A stretch of 64,000 bases of DNA from Effrenium voratum (lineage: Eukaryota > Sar > Dinophyceae > Suessiales > Symbiodiniaceae). Position numbers and translations under genes: made by a program. The stretch's first letter is position 1; each line of letters opens with the position of its first letter. Positions 50,533 to 62,111 of the stretch are shown piece by piece. The notes beneath the pieces were generated by a model. The model was not told the DNA's origin. It saw only the letters and a list, made by a program, of their open reading frames with translations, and did no database searches. Location of the stretch: positions 879,369 through 943,368 of the forward strand of contig CAUJNA010001524.1 of assembly GCA_963377175.1 (NCBI GenBank), written 5' to 3'.

Positions 50533-51915
50533 TTACAGGGAAACCCTTACGAGGACAACTTTGAACCAAAAAGGTGCCGCTTGGATGGGGCATGGTCCAG
50601 ATGACATGCCTTAAAAGTCGCCAGTCAAAACGGAGCTCTGCACTCACGTTAGCGGGCCAACACGAAAAACTAGTCATGGGTTTGTGCTTTTTCGTGTTGG
50701 GTTTGCCATTCGTGAGAAGGAAGCAGCCATGGACGAGACAAAACCTTACATATTGACATCTTGCTTGAGAGTTGGTAAAGAGAAGGACATCATGCACTCA
50801 ACTTCGAGGCTTCTGCAATCCACCAACCAAAAAGGTGCTCTTGTTGTTTTCCATGAAAAGCCACTGGGTCTCTCGATCGCATCAGTGCATGAAACGAGGT
50901 GGTCCGGCTTTATTATGCAGTTCCAGTTCCCAAAACAACACCAACCCAGCCCATTTCATCTCGCGAATGCGCCCTGGCCCTACCCCGGCGCAGCGCATCC
51001 TCCTTGCTCTTGGGAGTCTGGCTCGAGTTGCCTGAAGCGCTGGAAGTGGCAGCTTTCGGAAGCCCACAAAGGAAGGTTTTTGGAAAGAAGCTCGGTAGCC
51101 CCGGAGGCAAAACTGGCTGCTTAAGGGGGGATGTCCCATCCACAAAGCTCATCACTTTGGAGGTGAAGACCCCCCCTCCGACCCTCTCGACTTCTGGACG
51201 GGTGTTGAAAGGGAAACCAGCGGGCAGCCGTTGCCATTTGCAGAATTCTCTATTACATAAACGGTCCATGTTGCTGCAACCGGGAAAACACAAATGGAGG
51301 ACACTGTAAAATCCGGTGTGCCCCCCTTCATCTACGAAACTGTCCGGGGACCATCAAACGATGATAGCCAGTATTGATGTGAGCTGCTCACATGGTCAGG
51401 ACATAGAGTATTGCAGTTCAGATCCGCACGCTTGGTGAAGTGAGAGCGTTCTCTACTAGAAATCAAACAGCCGTCTCGCTGTTGTTTTTTTCCTAAGTGC
51501 TACATTGATTGGGTTGTTTTGAAGGAACACCAACATAGTTTAGCCTGAAAATAATAAAGAGACTTGGGTTGGCTGGAATCTCCGAAGAAAACACACCCGG
51601 CATTGGGGGCAATCTAAAAAAAGCTCACCATAACAAGCAGGAGTCTATTCCCTGAATATTGCAACAGGAGAGCATTCCAAGTATGTTTGCTGGAACAACA
51701 CAAAAAACGTCTGACACTGTGTCTTTCTTTTCGTTTTTTTTTCAATTTCGGGGCTTAGGCAAGCCTAAAGGAACCGATCCAAAACCAAAAACCGCGCCCC
51801 CTCGGTGCGGGGAAGGTGCGGAACGGGACGGTCCCGCAGATTCGAAGACCAGAACACCCCGCCATCAAACTCAGGGTGATTGGCCCAAAACCATAGAGAT
51901 ACGCAGAATACAAGA

Positions 51916-52033
51916 CTAGGTCCTCTAGTGTAGAGGTTAGAATAAGTTGGTACCGTTTCTTTTTTCCGTTTTGCTTTTCCCCCAAAAAAAAGGGTTAAAA
52001 AAGGGCACCTAGCTGCTTAGCTGGGGGACCTAG
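51916..52033. repeat. CTAGGTCC-family element, copy 7
   Basis: Both ends present. A coding-like minus-strand island (NHPEFDGGVFWSSNLRD) lies directly beside it at about 51790-51895. Confidence 0.72.
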
Positions 52034-52841
52034 AAGTTCTTCAGAACTTCATCAGCAGACCGCAAAATACCAAAGACTTGAGTCGAGACAGAATCCTGGG
52101 GTGCCATCACTTCCCCACCCAACGCACACCTGACAGTCATAATCAAAACCAATCGGTCTTAAAATGCTTGGGGCCCAGAACCATGTAAAGAAGCGGAACA
52201 GGCGGCAGGCGGACAAGGTACCCATCTACAGTTGGCCATTAAGCAAGCTCCGTTTCACCCTAAGATCGGAGAACAAAAAATCAGGAGCGACCCCAGCATC
52301 CGGAAATTCCCGTCACCTGCCATCATCACATCTCACAAATCTCGTCCAAGACACTTTTCAAGGCCTCCAGAGCGTCGCTCAGGTTCACCTAGGCTCACTT
52401 GGATCTTCGGGGAGAAGTTCGTGGAAAAACCGCCGCCTGGGTTCAGAAACAACCACCAGCAACTCACAGGGTTGACTTCACTTAGGGGGGATTTCCAAGT
52501 AAAGTACAACGTAGCGTCACCAACAACTTTGTAAATTGGCCGATGGGATTAAGCTTGGGTTTGGGTTTGGCATTGGCTCAAGGTGGATAGTACTGTGCGG
52601 TCAATTTCCAAGGGCTACTCACTAGATGTCAACCAGACTTAACCAAGTTCGCCTTTGTGAAGGAGCCAGCAAACGAAGTGATGGAAACGAAGCATTGGAA
52701 GGCTTAATTAGGCTGGATTGTTGTGCCACAATGCATTGATTGGACAAAAACCTGGGGTGCCAAATTCCATATACCAGCTACATTTTTGCTAGAATAACAC
52801 TTCCATGTGTCGGAGTTTATCTTGTGCCTGCCTAGCGTGGG

Positions 52842-52982
52842 TACTGTGGATGGTCGTGAAATCCATTTCGCACCGTTCAGCAAAGGGAATGATCCGATTC
52901 CACTGGAAATACCTTTCGCAAGCCAATGGTGCCCCATGGTTTCTTAGGTGCTGCGCAATGGATTTCGCAACCATCCGCAGTA
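52842..52982. repeat. TACTGTGGATGG palindromic element
   Basis: TACTGTGGATGGTCGTGAAA with the CCATTTCGCACC arm, and the reverse arm GGATTTCGCAACCATCCGCAGTA at the right. Related copies at 1681-1815, 4275-4391, 50395-50532 and 58911-59020, and a half copy at 55440-55475. Confidence 0.72.
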
Positions 52983-54488
52983 AGCAAAACTGCTGCGATA
53001 GGTAGGGAATGAGGGAATGAGGGAAGGTTCATTCAGTGGAAGGTTCCCGAATACGCGTTTCCAGCAGCTGGATGGTTCATACGGGTCATTCCCTCATTCG
53101 CTGCTGAGCACCAGCAAGGGAAGCAAAAAACACATGGCTTTGTTGCAGCCCAGCCCTTAAATAAACGGAGCCAAAAGAGACAAATATCTGAAACGATCCC
53201 TGCCAAGCAGCCCAGCCCTTAAATAACTGGAACCAAAACAGAATATCTAAATATGGCTGTGGGTCAAAACCAATGGTACCATTTTGGGGTAGGTGTGCAC
53301 CACCCATTTTAGGCTTCCTATTTTAGTGGTTGGATTGAATCGGATGTTCACTGGGGGTTCGGGCTTTGGATTTTGACCCATGGCCATATCTGAAACGATC
53401 CCCAAGAGGAGCGAGGACATCTTCCAAACGATCCCTGGTTCCAAGAACGATCCCTGGCTCTTGGAACCAGGGATCGACCCCGCCTGCGGGGCGATAGGAG
53501 CTGGATGGGCGTGGTCTCGCCTTGGCTTTGTCCAAACATGGCCAGTAACGTTGGCCCGGGGCTCAAAAAAAGCCCCTGGTTTTGCGTTTCTATTTGGGGG
53601 TGTCCCTGGTTTTGGTGGGTATTCATCACTTTTGCAGGGGTGTTCCTCTATTCAACGCACGACTAGTGACTCTTAGTGACTAGGGGCTAAGGGTTAAGGC
53701 CAGAAGCTTATTGGATGAACGGTTCTCAAGCCACCCAGGCGTTTGACGATACTGGATCAGCCTTGAAACGAAAACCAAACAGACCAACAATCTGGCAAGA
53801 GCAAGAGTTCATATTACTCATACCCATTTCACCGGCGACTCCCGAATTGATGTTCTTTCCCAAGAGTACTCGCAACAACTATGAGGCGGATTGTTGCATA
53901 TAGTGGTGTGTTCAAGTGCCTCTGTACAATGCGGGCATGCCTTTGAGGATATTCGTGTTGGATTCATTTCAAAGGGACGCCGCAGGTTGTGTTTCATCCT
54001 TTTTTTTGTTAAGAAGCATCCGAAAAGAAAGCCAGCCCAGATCTGATCAACCACTGGCAACCACCAAGACTGGACTCATCCTGTGTGGCGAGACCCTGTG
54101 GACAGAAACACAAACAAAACGCCGCGGACAAACAAAAGCTCATCTTAAAAATGGAGGTCATGGCTGTCCTTTTGAGTTGGTACCCCTTTTCTGGTGGCTT
54201 CAAAGGAAAACCATCATGAGAACCACCATTTACGGGGTCCCGTGAAAAAAGACACATAGTGGGGAAGCCTTCATCAAGTGTTTGCCCCCAAGAATAAATG
54301 CACCCCCCGTCCTAGTAGTAAATATTGGCTCAGCGGCAAACAAACTTGATGAATATTAATTAAGGGGGGAAGCTGTTGTCCCAAACACCAATGAAAACCT
54401 TCATTTTCCCAAACGGCTCAGGGACAAAGGTCCTTTCCAACAGCAGGCCAGCATAGCATTGTCGCACCGAGACGCAGAGATTGTTGCC

Positions 54489-54573
54489 TCTGCAAGAGCA
54501 CCGGTGCGCAGGAGCTAGTCTCGGCTGCCACATGGGCCGCCAGCAGTAAGATGACGTTCAGGAAGGCGAGCAT
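54489..54573 (-). CDS. Possible first exon with signal peptide
   Basis: Minus-strand ATG at 54573-54571 followed by MLAFLNVILLLAAHVAAETS, a classical signal peptide with Ala-x-Ala cleavage context. It then reads SCAPVLLQR before GAG|GC, a plausible GC donor. Secreted metalloproteases of this type start this way, but about 10.8 kb separates it from the next candidate exon and another gene could own it. Confidence 0.4.
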
Positions 54574-54690
54574 CGCCGGAGGGTTCCACTACCGGACGGG
54601 GCGAATTTGGTAAAGTCAGGATGGTGTGACTGAGCCGAAAACGCCAAAAAACCGGGCGATGCGGTGCGGAGAAAGGACACATTAACTATA

Positions 54691-54784
54691 CCTAGAGTCT
54701 CCATGACCCTTTAATGGTTGGTCATTCCCTAAAAAAAAAGGGGTCATGGACCTATTTCTTATTCGGTCAGAAGGAGACTCCAGG
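54691..54784. repeat. CCTGGAGTCTCC palindromic element, copy 3 (reverse orientation)
   Basis: CCTAGAGTCTCCATGACCC ... GGAGACTCCAGG; orientation opposite to copy 2. Confidence 0.75.
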
Positions 54785-55687
54785 TAGCAGCCTCCAACAA
54801 TTGCTTGAGGTCCAGACACTTCAAGCGCGGATTCCGAAAGGCAGCTGGGGGGGGGTCTAGAAGGGCACGAATTCTCCATGCCCATGGCCGATCTCCGATT
54901 CTCGCACTGAGAGGTTCAGAAACCCAAGGCCATGATTCGATTCCAACGCAAATACCAATGAACCTTATGGTTTCATTCCCGTGGTTTCGCTTCGCGGCGA
55001 GAAACTCGCGGACTTCGAATTCGTTGCCATCCACAGCACATGGCATATGCGAATGATCGTATTGTAGCGCAAAGAAAGGAACTCACGGCTGTTTGAGATA
55101 TGCTCCAGGAGAACGCCGGTCACTGGAACGACGCTGTGTTTTTCGGGCCCCCCAACCTGACACCCATAAACCGAAAGGTAAAACAACAGCAAGAAGTCGA
55201 GTAAACCATGCATAGGTTGGGAGGGAGGCTTGGGTCTGCTACGGGATTGGGATAATGGGTCTCCTGTGGTCTTTTCATACTTGCTCCACCTTCGACATCA
55301 TACTTCAAGGACGCTCGTTTTGTTCGTCCGCCCGCGCAATTTTCCCGCGCGGAATCGGCATCTCAGCCGCAAGTCTTTTGGCGTTCAGCCGAAACCAGCC
55401 GAAACCCCTGATGGCCAAGGCTCGCATCGGGTGGGAAGCTACTGCGGATGGTTGCGAAATCCATTTCTCACCTCAGAGACCCGGAAGGAGTATAGTCAAC
55501 TGGAGGAGCAACAACAAAACATGATCAGATCAAAACACATGGAGGAGCAACACCAAAACCTGTCCAGTGGTAAATTCTTGCCCTCCAGTGAATACAGAAA
55601 GGAAGCCCGAGGCGTGAGCACCCCAAGAAAACCCCAAGAAATCTCGACAAATCCCATGATTAGAGTTGGGCCCAGTTATGGAATGTG

Positions 55688-55718
<31 letters not shown>

Positions 55719-56027
55719 TTTTTTCTTGCTTGCTTCACTTGGAGTCACTGGTAAAATGTAAAATGTATCTCAAGTCTACCCCAGCCCCAGGAAGTTGAGA
55801 AAACTCCCCCAAAAAAAACGGGGCAGGTGATGGCCGGTAGACCAAAAAGGACAGACCTGGAACGAGGAATCAGGTTTGGTCTTCCAAGCCGTCCAGCCGT
55901 CCAGCCTGGCTCTGGGGTGAGCTTTTGACGCAACGACTTGGATTCCCCCCCCCAAAAAACAACATTACACAGGAGTTCTTAAGCCTCGAGGGGGCTCCGT
56001 TTGATAATCTTCACACAGAGGCTCCAA

Positions 56028-56151
56028 CAGGGATCCTTACATTATACACCTGAACATTGCCTTGTAAATGGTGGTGTCCAACTTTCTTTGGATGTTGAAA
56101 AAGCAACATGTTTCAAATGGTTGCAAAATGAATTTATTTTAAGGAGCCCTG
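56028..56151. repeat. CAGGGATCCTTAC element, copy 2
   Basis: Inverted ends CAGGGATCC and AAGGAGCCCTG; GGTTGCAAAATGAATTT core. Confidence 0.75.
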
Positions 56152-57660
56152 TCCAATTCGATTGATTGGCCTTCACGCCACCTGAGACCTACCACCGGGT
56201 GGTGTCCATTGGAGGGTCGGGTCTTCTATTGAAAGCCCGTGGAAAGGTTCAGGAGCCTCAAGGAAAAGATAAATCATAAATTCGACTGTGTAAATTCGAC
56301 CTGTGTCCTGCCATTTCAGGGTTGCCCGAAAGTGAAACAGCTGTTTGTTTGGCCAAGTGCAGACCTACCTGCCTAACAAACCATCATTTACAGAGGAATC
56401 TCCAATTAGGGTACCCTCTCACCAATCACAGGGGGTCCCTTCAGAAGGAAAATGGTCCAAACCAGGACCCCTCCTTTTACGAAAGGACTCGTGTGAATTG
56501 GTGGGGTATCCCCTCCTTGGTTGACGTGGGAATTTCAACCACTAAACCACAAGTGCAAAATGTTTCCCAACAACAACCCTGCCTCCATGGTCCGTAATCC
56601 AAAGCAAGTGGAGGAGACCCTCTGCTAACGGCTCGGACAGCTCTCAGTCCTCTTTGCGGCGCCTGCAGCAGATTTGCCTCAAGCGATGGATGGGATGTTC
56701 CATTCACTTCTTCGGCCCCTGGAAAAACCAATGAGAACATATGCCTGGTAGTAAAACCGATCCCCTTTCAACTCTAAAAAATGGAAATCCGTACTCATTT
56801 CAGGTGGAAGGCATTGATCCAACTGAGTGGCCTTGTCAACCCAGGGCTCCAGACCCTCAAGCTTGTGAAGCTACCGACAGGAAGGCCCCTCTTTCCCTCA
56901 AGTCAGAGCTCGGAAAATGGTCTCCGACTCCCCCGGAAAACTCGTCTTGAAGCTGGCCTCCCTGCGGCCCCCAAACGACCATGATAGTAACTTTTCCGGT
57001 TTGGTCGAAAGATCATCTGGTTGGGTTCTCCAACCAATGGTCCTCCCATGTTTACCGGATCTTTTGACCAACCCCCATAGGATCCCTGCCAAAACAATAC
57101 ATTCTTCCAAACATGCCGGCTTCATGGATTCCATCGACAAATCGGGTACACCTCGCACACCATGGAGCCGTGGAGCCTCTATGCAATGTATATCCATCTG
57201 CAGTTCTTACAATAATTCCAAACCTGAATTCTGAGATCCGCACACCATGGGAAGCTTCTTTGACCCCAATTGAGCTCGCCAACAAAAAGAAAAAGCAGAC
57301 ATATGCCACCTTTTGAGTGACACCTTGCCAGAAGTAACACATGCCAGGCTCCAAAGACCCTGCCGCCAGACTGGTTGGCCGATGGAAAAAGAAGACGTAA
57401 GGGCCTTTTGCGTGGTTTGGCCTTGCTTTTTGAGGTTCGAAGCACTCCGGTGTCTGGTTGAAGCATCTAAATAAAAAAGAAAGTAAACAAAAAGTTGGCC
57501 ATTCCAATGTTCCTGTCCTCCATAGCTGGAACCCACCTTTCACGGGGACCCCGCTGTTGCAAGGTCCGCTTTGGAGTACTCAAACGGAGGATACGGGATA
57601 CGCATGTGAGGACTTCCCCGACCCCAGGCCATGGGAACAGGGCATTCACCACCAACTAAG

Positions 57661-57784
57661 CAGGGATCCGGATGCATTATACACCTGAACATTGCCTTGT
57701 AAATTGTGGTTTCCCTTTATTCTGGTGTTGAAACAGCAACATGTTTCAAATGGTGGCAAAATGAATCTCTTTTAAGGAGCCCTG
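57661..57784. repeat. CAGGGATCCTTAC element, copy 3
   Basis: Both ends present. On the minus strand a coding-like island (KWRQKRPLEKRARAINR) runs into the element's CAGGGCTCC end. Confidence 0.75.
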
Positions 57785-58035
57785 TTTATGGCGCGGGCGC
57801 GCTTCTCCAGGGGACGCTTTTGCCTCCATTTGTGAAAGCGATTCCCTTTAAAGCCAGGGGAACATTGATTCATGCTAGCAAATGGAAGGACCGGGAAATC
57901 CGCGGCAGAAGTTGAGCTGTGCGATGCCGAGTTGCCGCAGTCGCTGCAGCAGCCCCGAGGCGCCAAAAGAAGCGCCCGAAGTGCCCGAAGACGAAGCCTA
58001 GGCCAAGCCGGTTGCCCAATTGGTTCGGCTCGTTC

Positions 58036-58136
58036 CTTGGTTCACGTTGGAAGGGGAGCAAAAAAATGCAGCTAAGTGGGGATTTCCCACTAAACCACAA
58101 TAAGCAAAATGTAAAATGTTTCCCAACAACAACCAT
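58036..58136. repeat. TTGGTTGACGTTGG repeat, copy at 58.1 kb
   Basis: CTTGGTTCACGTTGGAAGG to CCCAACAACAACCATG. Confidence 0.7.
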
Positions 58137-58910
58137 GGTTCAGGCTGCCTTTTCGTTAGGCTGCCAGGAGCACCCTCATTTTGTGTTGCTATCCCCCCCG
58201 AATAAAATCAGCTTTGCCCACACAGGCCCCCGTGCGAACTTGAGTGAGTGAGTGAGTTGCTGTCTTTATTATTATTATTATTTGTGGGGGGGGGGGGGTG
58301 TTGGCCTTCTTTGTTCTTTTTTTGGGTTTGCGGGGGGGCGGGGGGGACTCATTTTTGAGGAGCCTGACTTTGGGGCTGCTGTTGTTGTTTTTTGCGTTGT
58401 TGTGTTTGTTGTTGTTTTCTTGGGGGGGGGGGGGGGGGAGGGAGGGAGTTTGGAACATACTCGTATGGGTTCTGAAAACAATGGTGGACTCCTTCTCAAT
58501 TTCTGAATGTGTTGATTGCTTTGTAAGGGACATGAAAGGGAAACCGGTCATTTTGGTCCCTAAATTGGAGAAACACATGAGCAGCAGCGTCCCGTTTCAC
58601 CAATTGCCCTGAACTAGACTTCAATGCAGGGTGGTTCATGCACTCTAGTACAGTGTCCCTTTGCCTTCAAAATCACTCTTGGTTTCTACTAAGAGGCTTG
58701 CGTATAACCTCAATAGAGCCAAATAGTAGAACCACCTACTGAAATTGTCAATATTACCAGCAGTCAACAACAACCAAACGCTGTCCGCCCCTGTGGAAAT
58801 CACTACAAGGGAGTTGCATTGCGCAAACTCGGGAAAGGATGCGTGATGACCTTTGAACAGCCCAGCTAGATCAAGGACTCCGCAAACTGGCTGGTTCCCC
58901 TTTGAAAGGC

Positions 58911-59020
58911 TACTGTGGATGGACAAATTCCTGCACCAGTTGGTAGGCAGTGTGTCCGAGTCTTCATAGGGTTTCATACATCCCAACTGCAGCGAACTGG
59001 ATTTGGTTCATCCACATTAT
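58911..59020. repeat. TACTGTGGATGG palindromic element, copy at 58.9 kb
   Basis: TACTGTGGATGGACAAATTCC ... GGATTTGGTTCATCCACATTA (in part). Confidence 0.62.
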
Positions 59021-59263
59021 CCTAGTAGTGCGCCTTCTCCAAGTGGAACTGCCTAACCAGTCGCACCCAACCACAGCCCTGCCCCCTGCCATGCATAATC
59101 CTCTTTGAGAAGGAAAAAACACACACAACAATAGACTTTTCTTGGGGTTGCGTCTCCCCTTTCCAAACATTCCAGGCAAATGACAACTCCCAAAACCCCG
59201 AACTGCGGGATGTTCCCCGGAAAGGAGCTCCAGGGGGGCACCTGGTTGGCCCTCAGCTCGCGA

Positions 59264-59379
59264 CCTGGAGTCTCCTTCTGACCGAATCAAAAATGGGTCC
59301 ATGAGCCCAGAATGACCAACCATTTTTAGAGTATTTTGGGCAATGACCAACCATTTTTAGAGGGTCATGGAGACTCTAG
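59264..59379. repeat. CCTGGAGTCTCC palindromic element, copy 4
   Basis: Contains a duplicated AATGACCAACCATTTTTAGA unit inside the usual ends. Confidence 0.75.
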
Positions 59380-59399
59380 CTAATTATTTTTCGCTCAGA

Positions 59400-59519
59400 A
59401 CGGAGCCGGCGCCGAGCTCGGAAGACCCTCCCCGGCCCTTCCGTGCCTGCGATCCAAAGATCCTCTTCGCGATCTTCTTGGCCCCTGAAGGCGTGGCAAG
59501 AGACACCGGCACCGAGCTT
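59400..59519 (-). CDS. Coding-like island SVPVSLATPSGAKKIAKRIF
   Basis: Minus strand, directly after the CTAGGTCC element 59522-59638. High third-position GC in this frame; basic, Gly/Ser-rich tail. The island across the element (59645-59700) reads FWARAKKSFGRSSGSPSVQS in a compatible way. Unassigned. Confidence 0.35.
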
Positions 59520-59521
59520 GG

Positions 59522-59638
59522 CTAGGTCCTCCAGTAGAGGACAGAATAAGGGTGCCCGATTTGTTTCTGTCTATTTTGGTAGAGTTCCCCTCCCAACCAA
59601 AAAAGGGGTGAGAAAGGGCACCTAGCTGGGGGACTTGG
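59522..59638. repeat. CTAGGTCC-family element, copy 8, between two coding-like islands
   Basis: CTTGG occurs on both edges, as a target duplication would. Minus-strand islands on both sides (ending VQSPPS, and continuing SVPVSLATPSGAKKIAKRIF) make this the best candidate for an element that forms a whole intron. Confidence 0.68.
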
Positions 59639-59741
59639 TGGAGACTGAACCGAAGGCGATCCCGAAGAACGGCCGAAGGACTTCTTAGCTCGTGCCCAGA
59701 ACATGGAGCCTTGGTCCGGTAGTCTGTTGCACAGAAAGCGG

Positions 59742-59849
59742 CATAGGTGTCCTTCTTTGAAAAATAGCTAGCCCTGGTAGACAATCGAACCACCAGGTAC
59801 ACCAGGGCCCTCTATTTTTCGAACAAACCAACCAAAAAGGCCACCTATG
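59742..59849. repeat. CATAGGTGTCC element, copy at 59.8 kb
   Basis: CATAGGTGTCCTTCTTTG ... CCAAAAAGGCCACCTATG. Confidence 0.72.
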
Positions 59850-60118
59850 GAAAGCGGTTGCACCGTATAACCAGCCAAGTAACGAACTTCCGCCATGGCC
59901 AGCCAGACATTTTGCCCTCTGCTCATGTAGAATTGCTTCCTTCACGGGCAGCAAACATGCAAACAAAAATCCGGCAAAACCAAAGTCAGTCTCAGCAAGC
60001 TTAGTGAGAGGATAAAATGGGTAAGATGTGGGGGGCGTTTATCCATACTCTGGATGGATCGCTACCACCCTTCAGAAACTAAAGAGAATGCTTCGATTCC
60101 CCACAAATACCAACCAAC

Positions 60119-60345
60119 GTGGTGTCAGACATCTCAAGCCTCCAAACATCTCAAGCGTCTCAAAGAATCTCAAACGTCTCAAGCGTTTCTGACTCCATCC
60201 TCTCAAACGTTAACATATCTCAAACAAACGTCTCAAACATCTCAAACTCAAACGTCATCTCAAACATCTCAAGCCTCTTAAACATCTCAACAGTCACAAG
60301 CATCGCAAATATCTTATACATCTTGCAAACATCTCAAATACTCCC
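60119..60345. repeat. CATCTCAAAC/GTCTCAAGC minisatellite
   Basis: About 20 irregular copies of an 9-10-bp unit (A/C/G)TCTCAA(A/G)C. It yields an artefactual Ser-Gln-Thr-rich frame on the plus strand. Confidence 0.75.
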
Positions 60346-60819
60346 CTGTAACGCTTGCGAGCTCGGCGGTGAAGCAGGCATACTATCACTAATTCCTAAC
60401 AACTGCGTGGATGGCCTGTCCCCCTTTAGTGCGCAGGTTGCAAGGCTGCTGCAAAGTAATTTGCGGTAGGCTACTGCGTGCAATGACAGAAAGGCAGGCA
60501 AACTTGTCGGCTTTGGCACACTTCTCAAGGCTTTCACAAAATCTGGGCACGTGCACTTCGCGCCCTTTCAGCCGCATCCCGGCCCTTGGTGCCGGGTAAC
60601 TTTCTCTTCGAAATGCCGTGCCCTTTCAACGTTTGGAAAGGGCGGTCGGTTGCGTCGTGATTGTTTGTGAGTGCGGATGTCAAGCCCGCCTTCGAAAGGT
60701 CACAGGGGTGGACGGTGGACATCGAACTTGCGAGTTTTGACCCGGTGGCCGCTGGCGAAGACCGTCACGGCTGTCTAGATAGACTTCCTCCTTGGAGTCG
60801 AGAAGCTGATGGGTGATCC

Positions 60820-61137
60820 TTACGTCATCTGGTGAGACTCGTCACCAAAGAGGCATGGAATGTCCACCAGGGCCATTTCAAGCATTTCAGCCGCTGCTCT
60901 CTCAGCAAGTTCCCTGTGTTCGCCCGTGCAATGCTTTCTCATCATGAGATGTATGTACCTTCGGTGCACAGCGGGTTTGACTGGCAAAGTCCATTCTGCA
61001 TGCACCACGCCGGGTTCCAAGTCCCAGCCATTCATTTCCGTTGGCGCTGGCTTGGTGTGCAGGTTCAAGCTTGCGATAGCCCGAGCCCTGTTGTTGCCCA
61101 TGTTGCCCACGCAGGCTTTTGCAAAACAAAAAAGCAT
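60820..61137 (-). CDS. Hypothetical ORF, 105 codons
   Basis: Minus strand, intact from MLFCFAKACVGNMGNN to a TGA at its end. It includes GWDLEPGVVHAEWTLPVKP and a helical end HRELAERAAAEMLEMALVD. Composition is protein-like, no family recognised. Flanks show no element ends. It could be an exon or a fragment of a retroelement. Confidence 0.35.
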   Translation of the reverse strand: MLFCFAKACVGNMGNNRARAIASLNLHTKPAPTEMNGWDLEPGVVHAEWTLPVKPAVHRRYIHLMMRKHCTGEHRELAERAAAEMLEMALVDIPCLFGDESHQMT

Positions 61138-61614
61138 GTTCCGTCATCACCACATCGATGTGCAGTGTGAAACCACGAGCAGAGGAGTTGCGAAAAGATT
61201 TCGGCCGTCGATATCTCGATTTCGCTCTCAGCAAGTCTCAGGTTCTGAGCCCCTCACGAAGCTCGCCCTTCTTCTCGTGGTATCTCGCCCTCTGCAGCAT
61301 CTCCTGCCGACCGCAACTTACGCGGGGAGAAAAACCGACGCCCTGAACACCCAGAAACTCTGAGGCTTTGTGTAAATTTGAACCGGGGGGGAAACAAATG
61401 GGTTTCCCTAGATGTCTACCCTCAACATCACCCAACCGAAAGAAAAAACAGCGTTGAGTTGGCCCACATATTGATGCTTGGTCCGAAACAAATCAAAGTG
61501 CTTGTTTATCCCTCAAAGACTCCGGAAGTGACTGGGCAGGTGATCTTTAAGATTCACACCACCTGTCAGGTTCTCTTCGACTTCCGACTTCCCGCGGTTC
61601 CGTCGTTTGATCAA

Positions 61615-61808
61615 CAGGGATCCTTACATTATACACCAGAACATTGCAACTTGTAAATTGTGGTTTCCAACTTTATTCTGGTGTTGAAAAAGCCACATGT
61701 TTCAAATGGTTGGCAAAATGGAGATCTTTTGGTTTCCTGTATTTTGGTCGAAAAAACCATGTTTCAAATGGTTGCAATTGCAAAATGAATTTCTTTTAAG
61801 GAGCCCTG
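61615..61808. repeat. CAGGGATCCTTAC element, copy 4 (internal duplication)
   Basis: 194 bp because the TTTCAAATGGTTG portion is repeated. The right end abuts the TPR-like island at 61.8-61.9 kb. Confidence 0.75.
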
Positions 61809-61811
61809 ATC

Positions 61812-61935
61812 CAACGGCGGATGCCCAACGAAAGCTCACGAGCCTGGGCCGACTTGCTGTCCGGCGAGATCTCCAGGAACTGCTGCAAGCACACCATGGC
61901 CTGCCGGAGCTTCCGTGGTCGAAGATTGTTGGAAA
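61812..61935 (-). CDS. TPR-like exon candidate
   Basis: Minus-strand island reading KLRQAMVCLQQFLEISPDSK, then SAQARELSLGIRRW, which has the small/large residue spacing of a tetratricopeptide repeat. An acceptor CTCCGGCAG lies within the first part and donor CCAG|GCTCG within the last, so the exon may be only GCC-ATG...GCC-CAG. The right-hand repeat 61615-61808 begins where coding ends. Confidence 0.45.
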
Positions 61936-62016
61936 CCCCCTTGGCCCTCTCAAGCCATTTCATTTAAAGACATGAAGTCTCCAGGTACACAGGAAAAAAA
62001 CAAATAAACACACATA

Positions 62017-62111
62017 CCTGGAGTCTCCTTCTGACCCTTAAAAAATGGTTGGTTAATACCCAAAATAATGGGGTCATTGACCCATGTTTGAAGGGACATG
62101 GAGACTCCAGG
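62017..62111. repeat. CCTGGAGTCTCC palindromic element, copy 5
   Basis: CCTGGAGTCTCCTTCTGACC ... CATGGAGACTCCAGG. Confidence 0.75.

Larger units (their letters stand above)
43733..54488. other. Intron/intergenic mosaic of short inverted-repeat elements
   Basis: Besides the elements and islands listed separately, it holds a GGGAATGAGGGAATGA palindrome (about 52999-53105, related bits at 35805 and 44725). An inverted pair at 50289-50395 and 50815-50914 shares GCCGGACCACCTCGTTTCAT. No long gene, RNA gene or continuous ORF is supported. Confidence 0.5.
54574..59394. other. Intergenic or intron region with repeats and G/C runs
   Basis: Contains listed elements, a (TA)n tract at 55687-55719, and long G-runs with TTG/TTA triplet repeats at 58258-58450. 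Minus-strand islands near 57790-57850 (KWRQKRPLEKRARAINR) and 59175-59260 are coding-like but unassigned. Confidence 0.45.

Noticed and set aside
60054..60469. Ser/Gln/Thr-rich ORF
   Set aside because: Encoded entirely by the CATCTCAAAC minisatellite.
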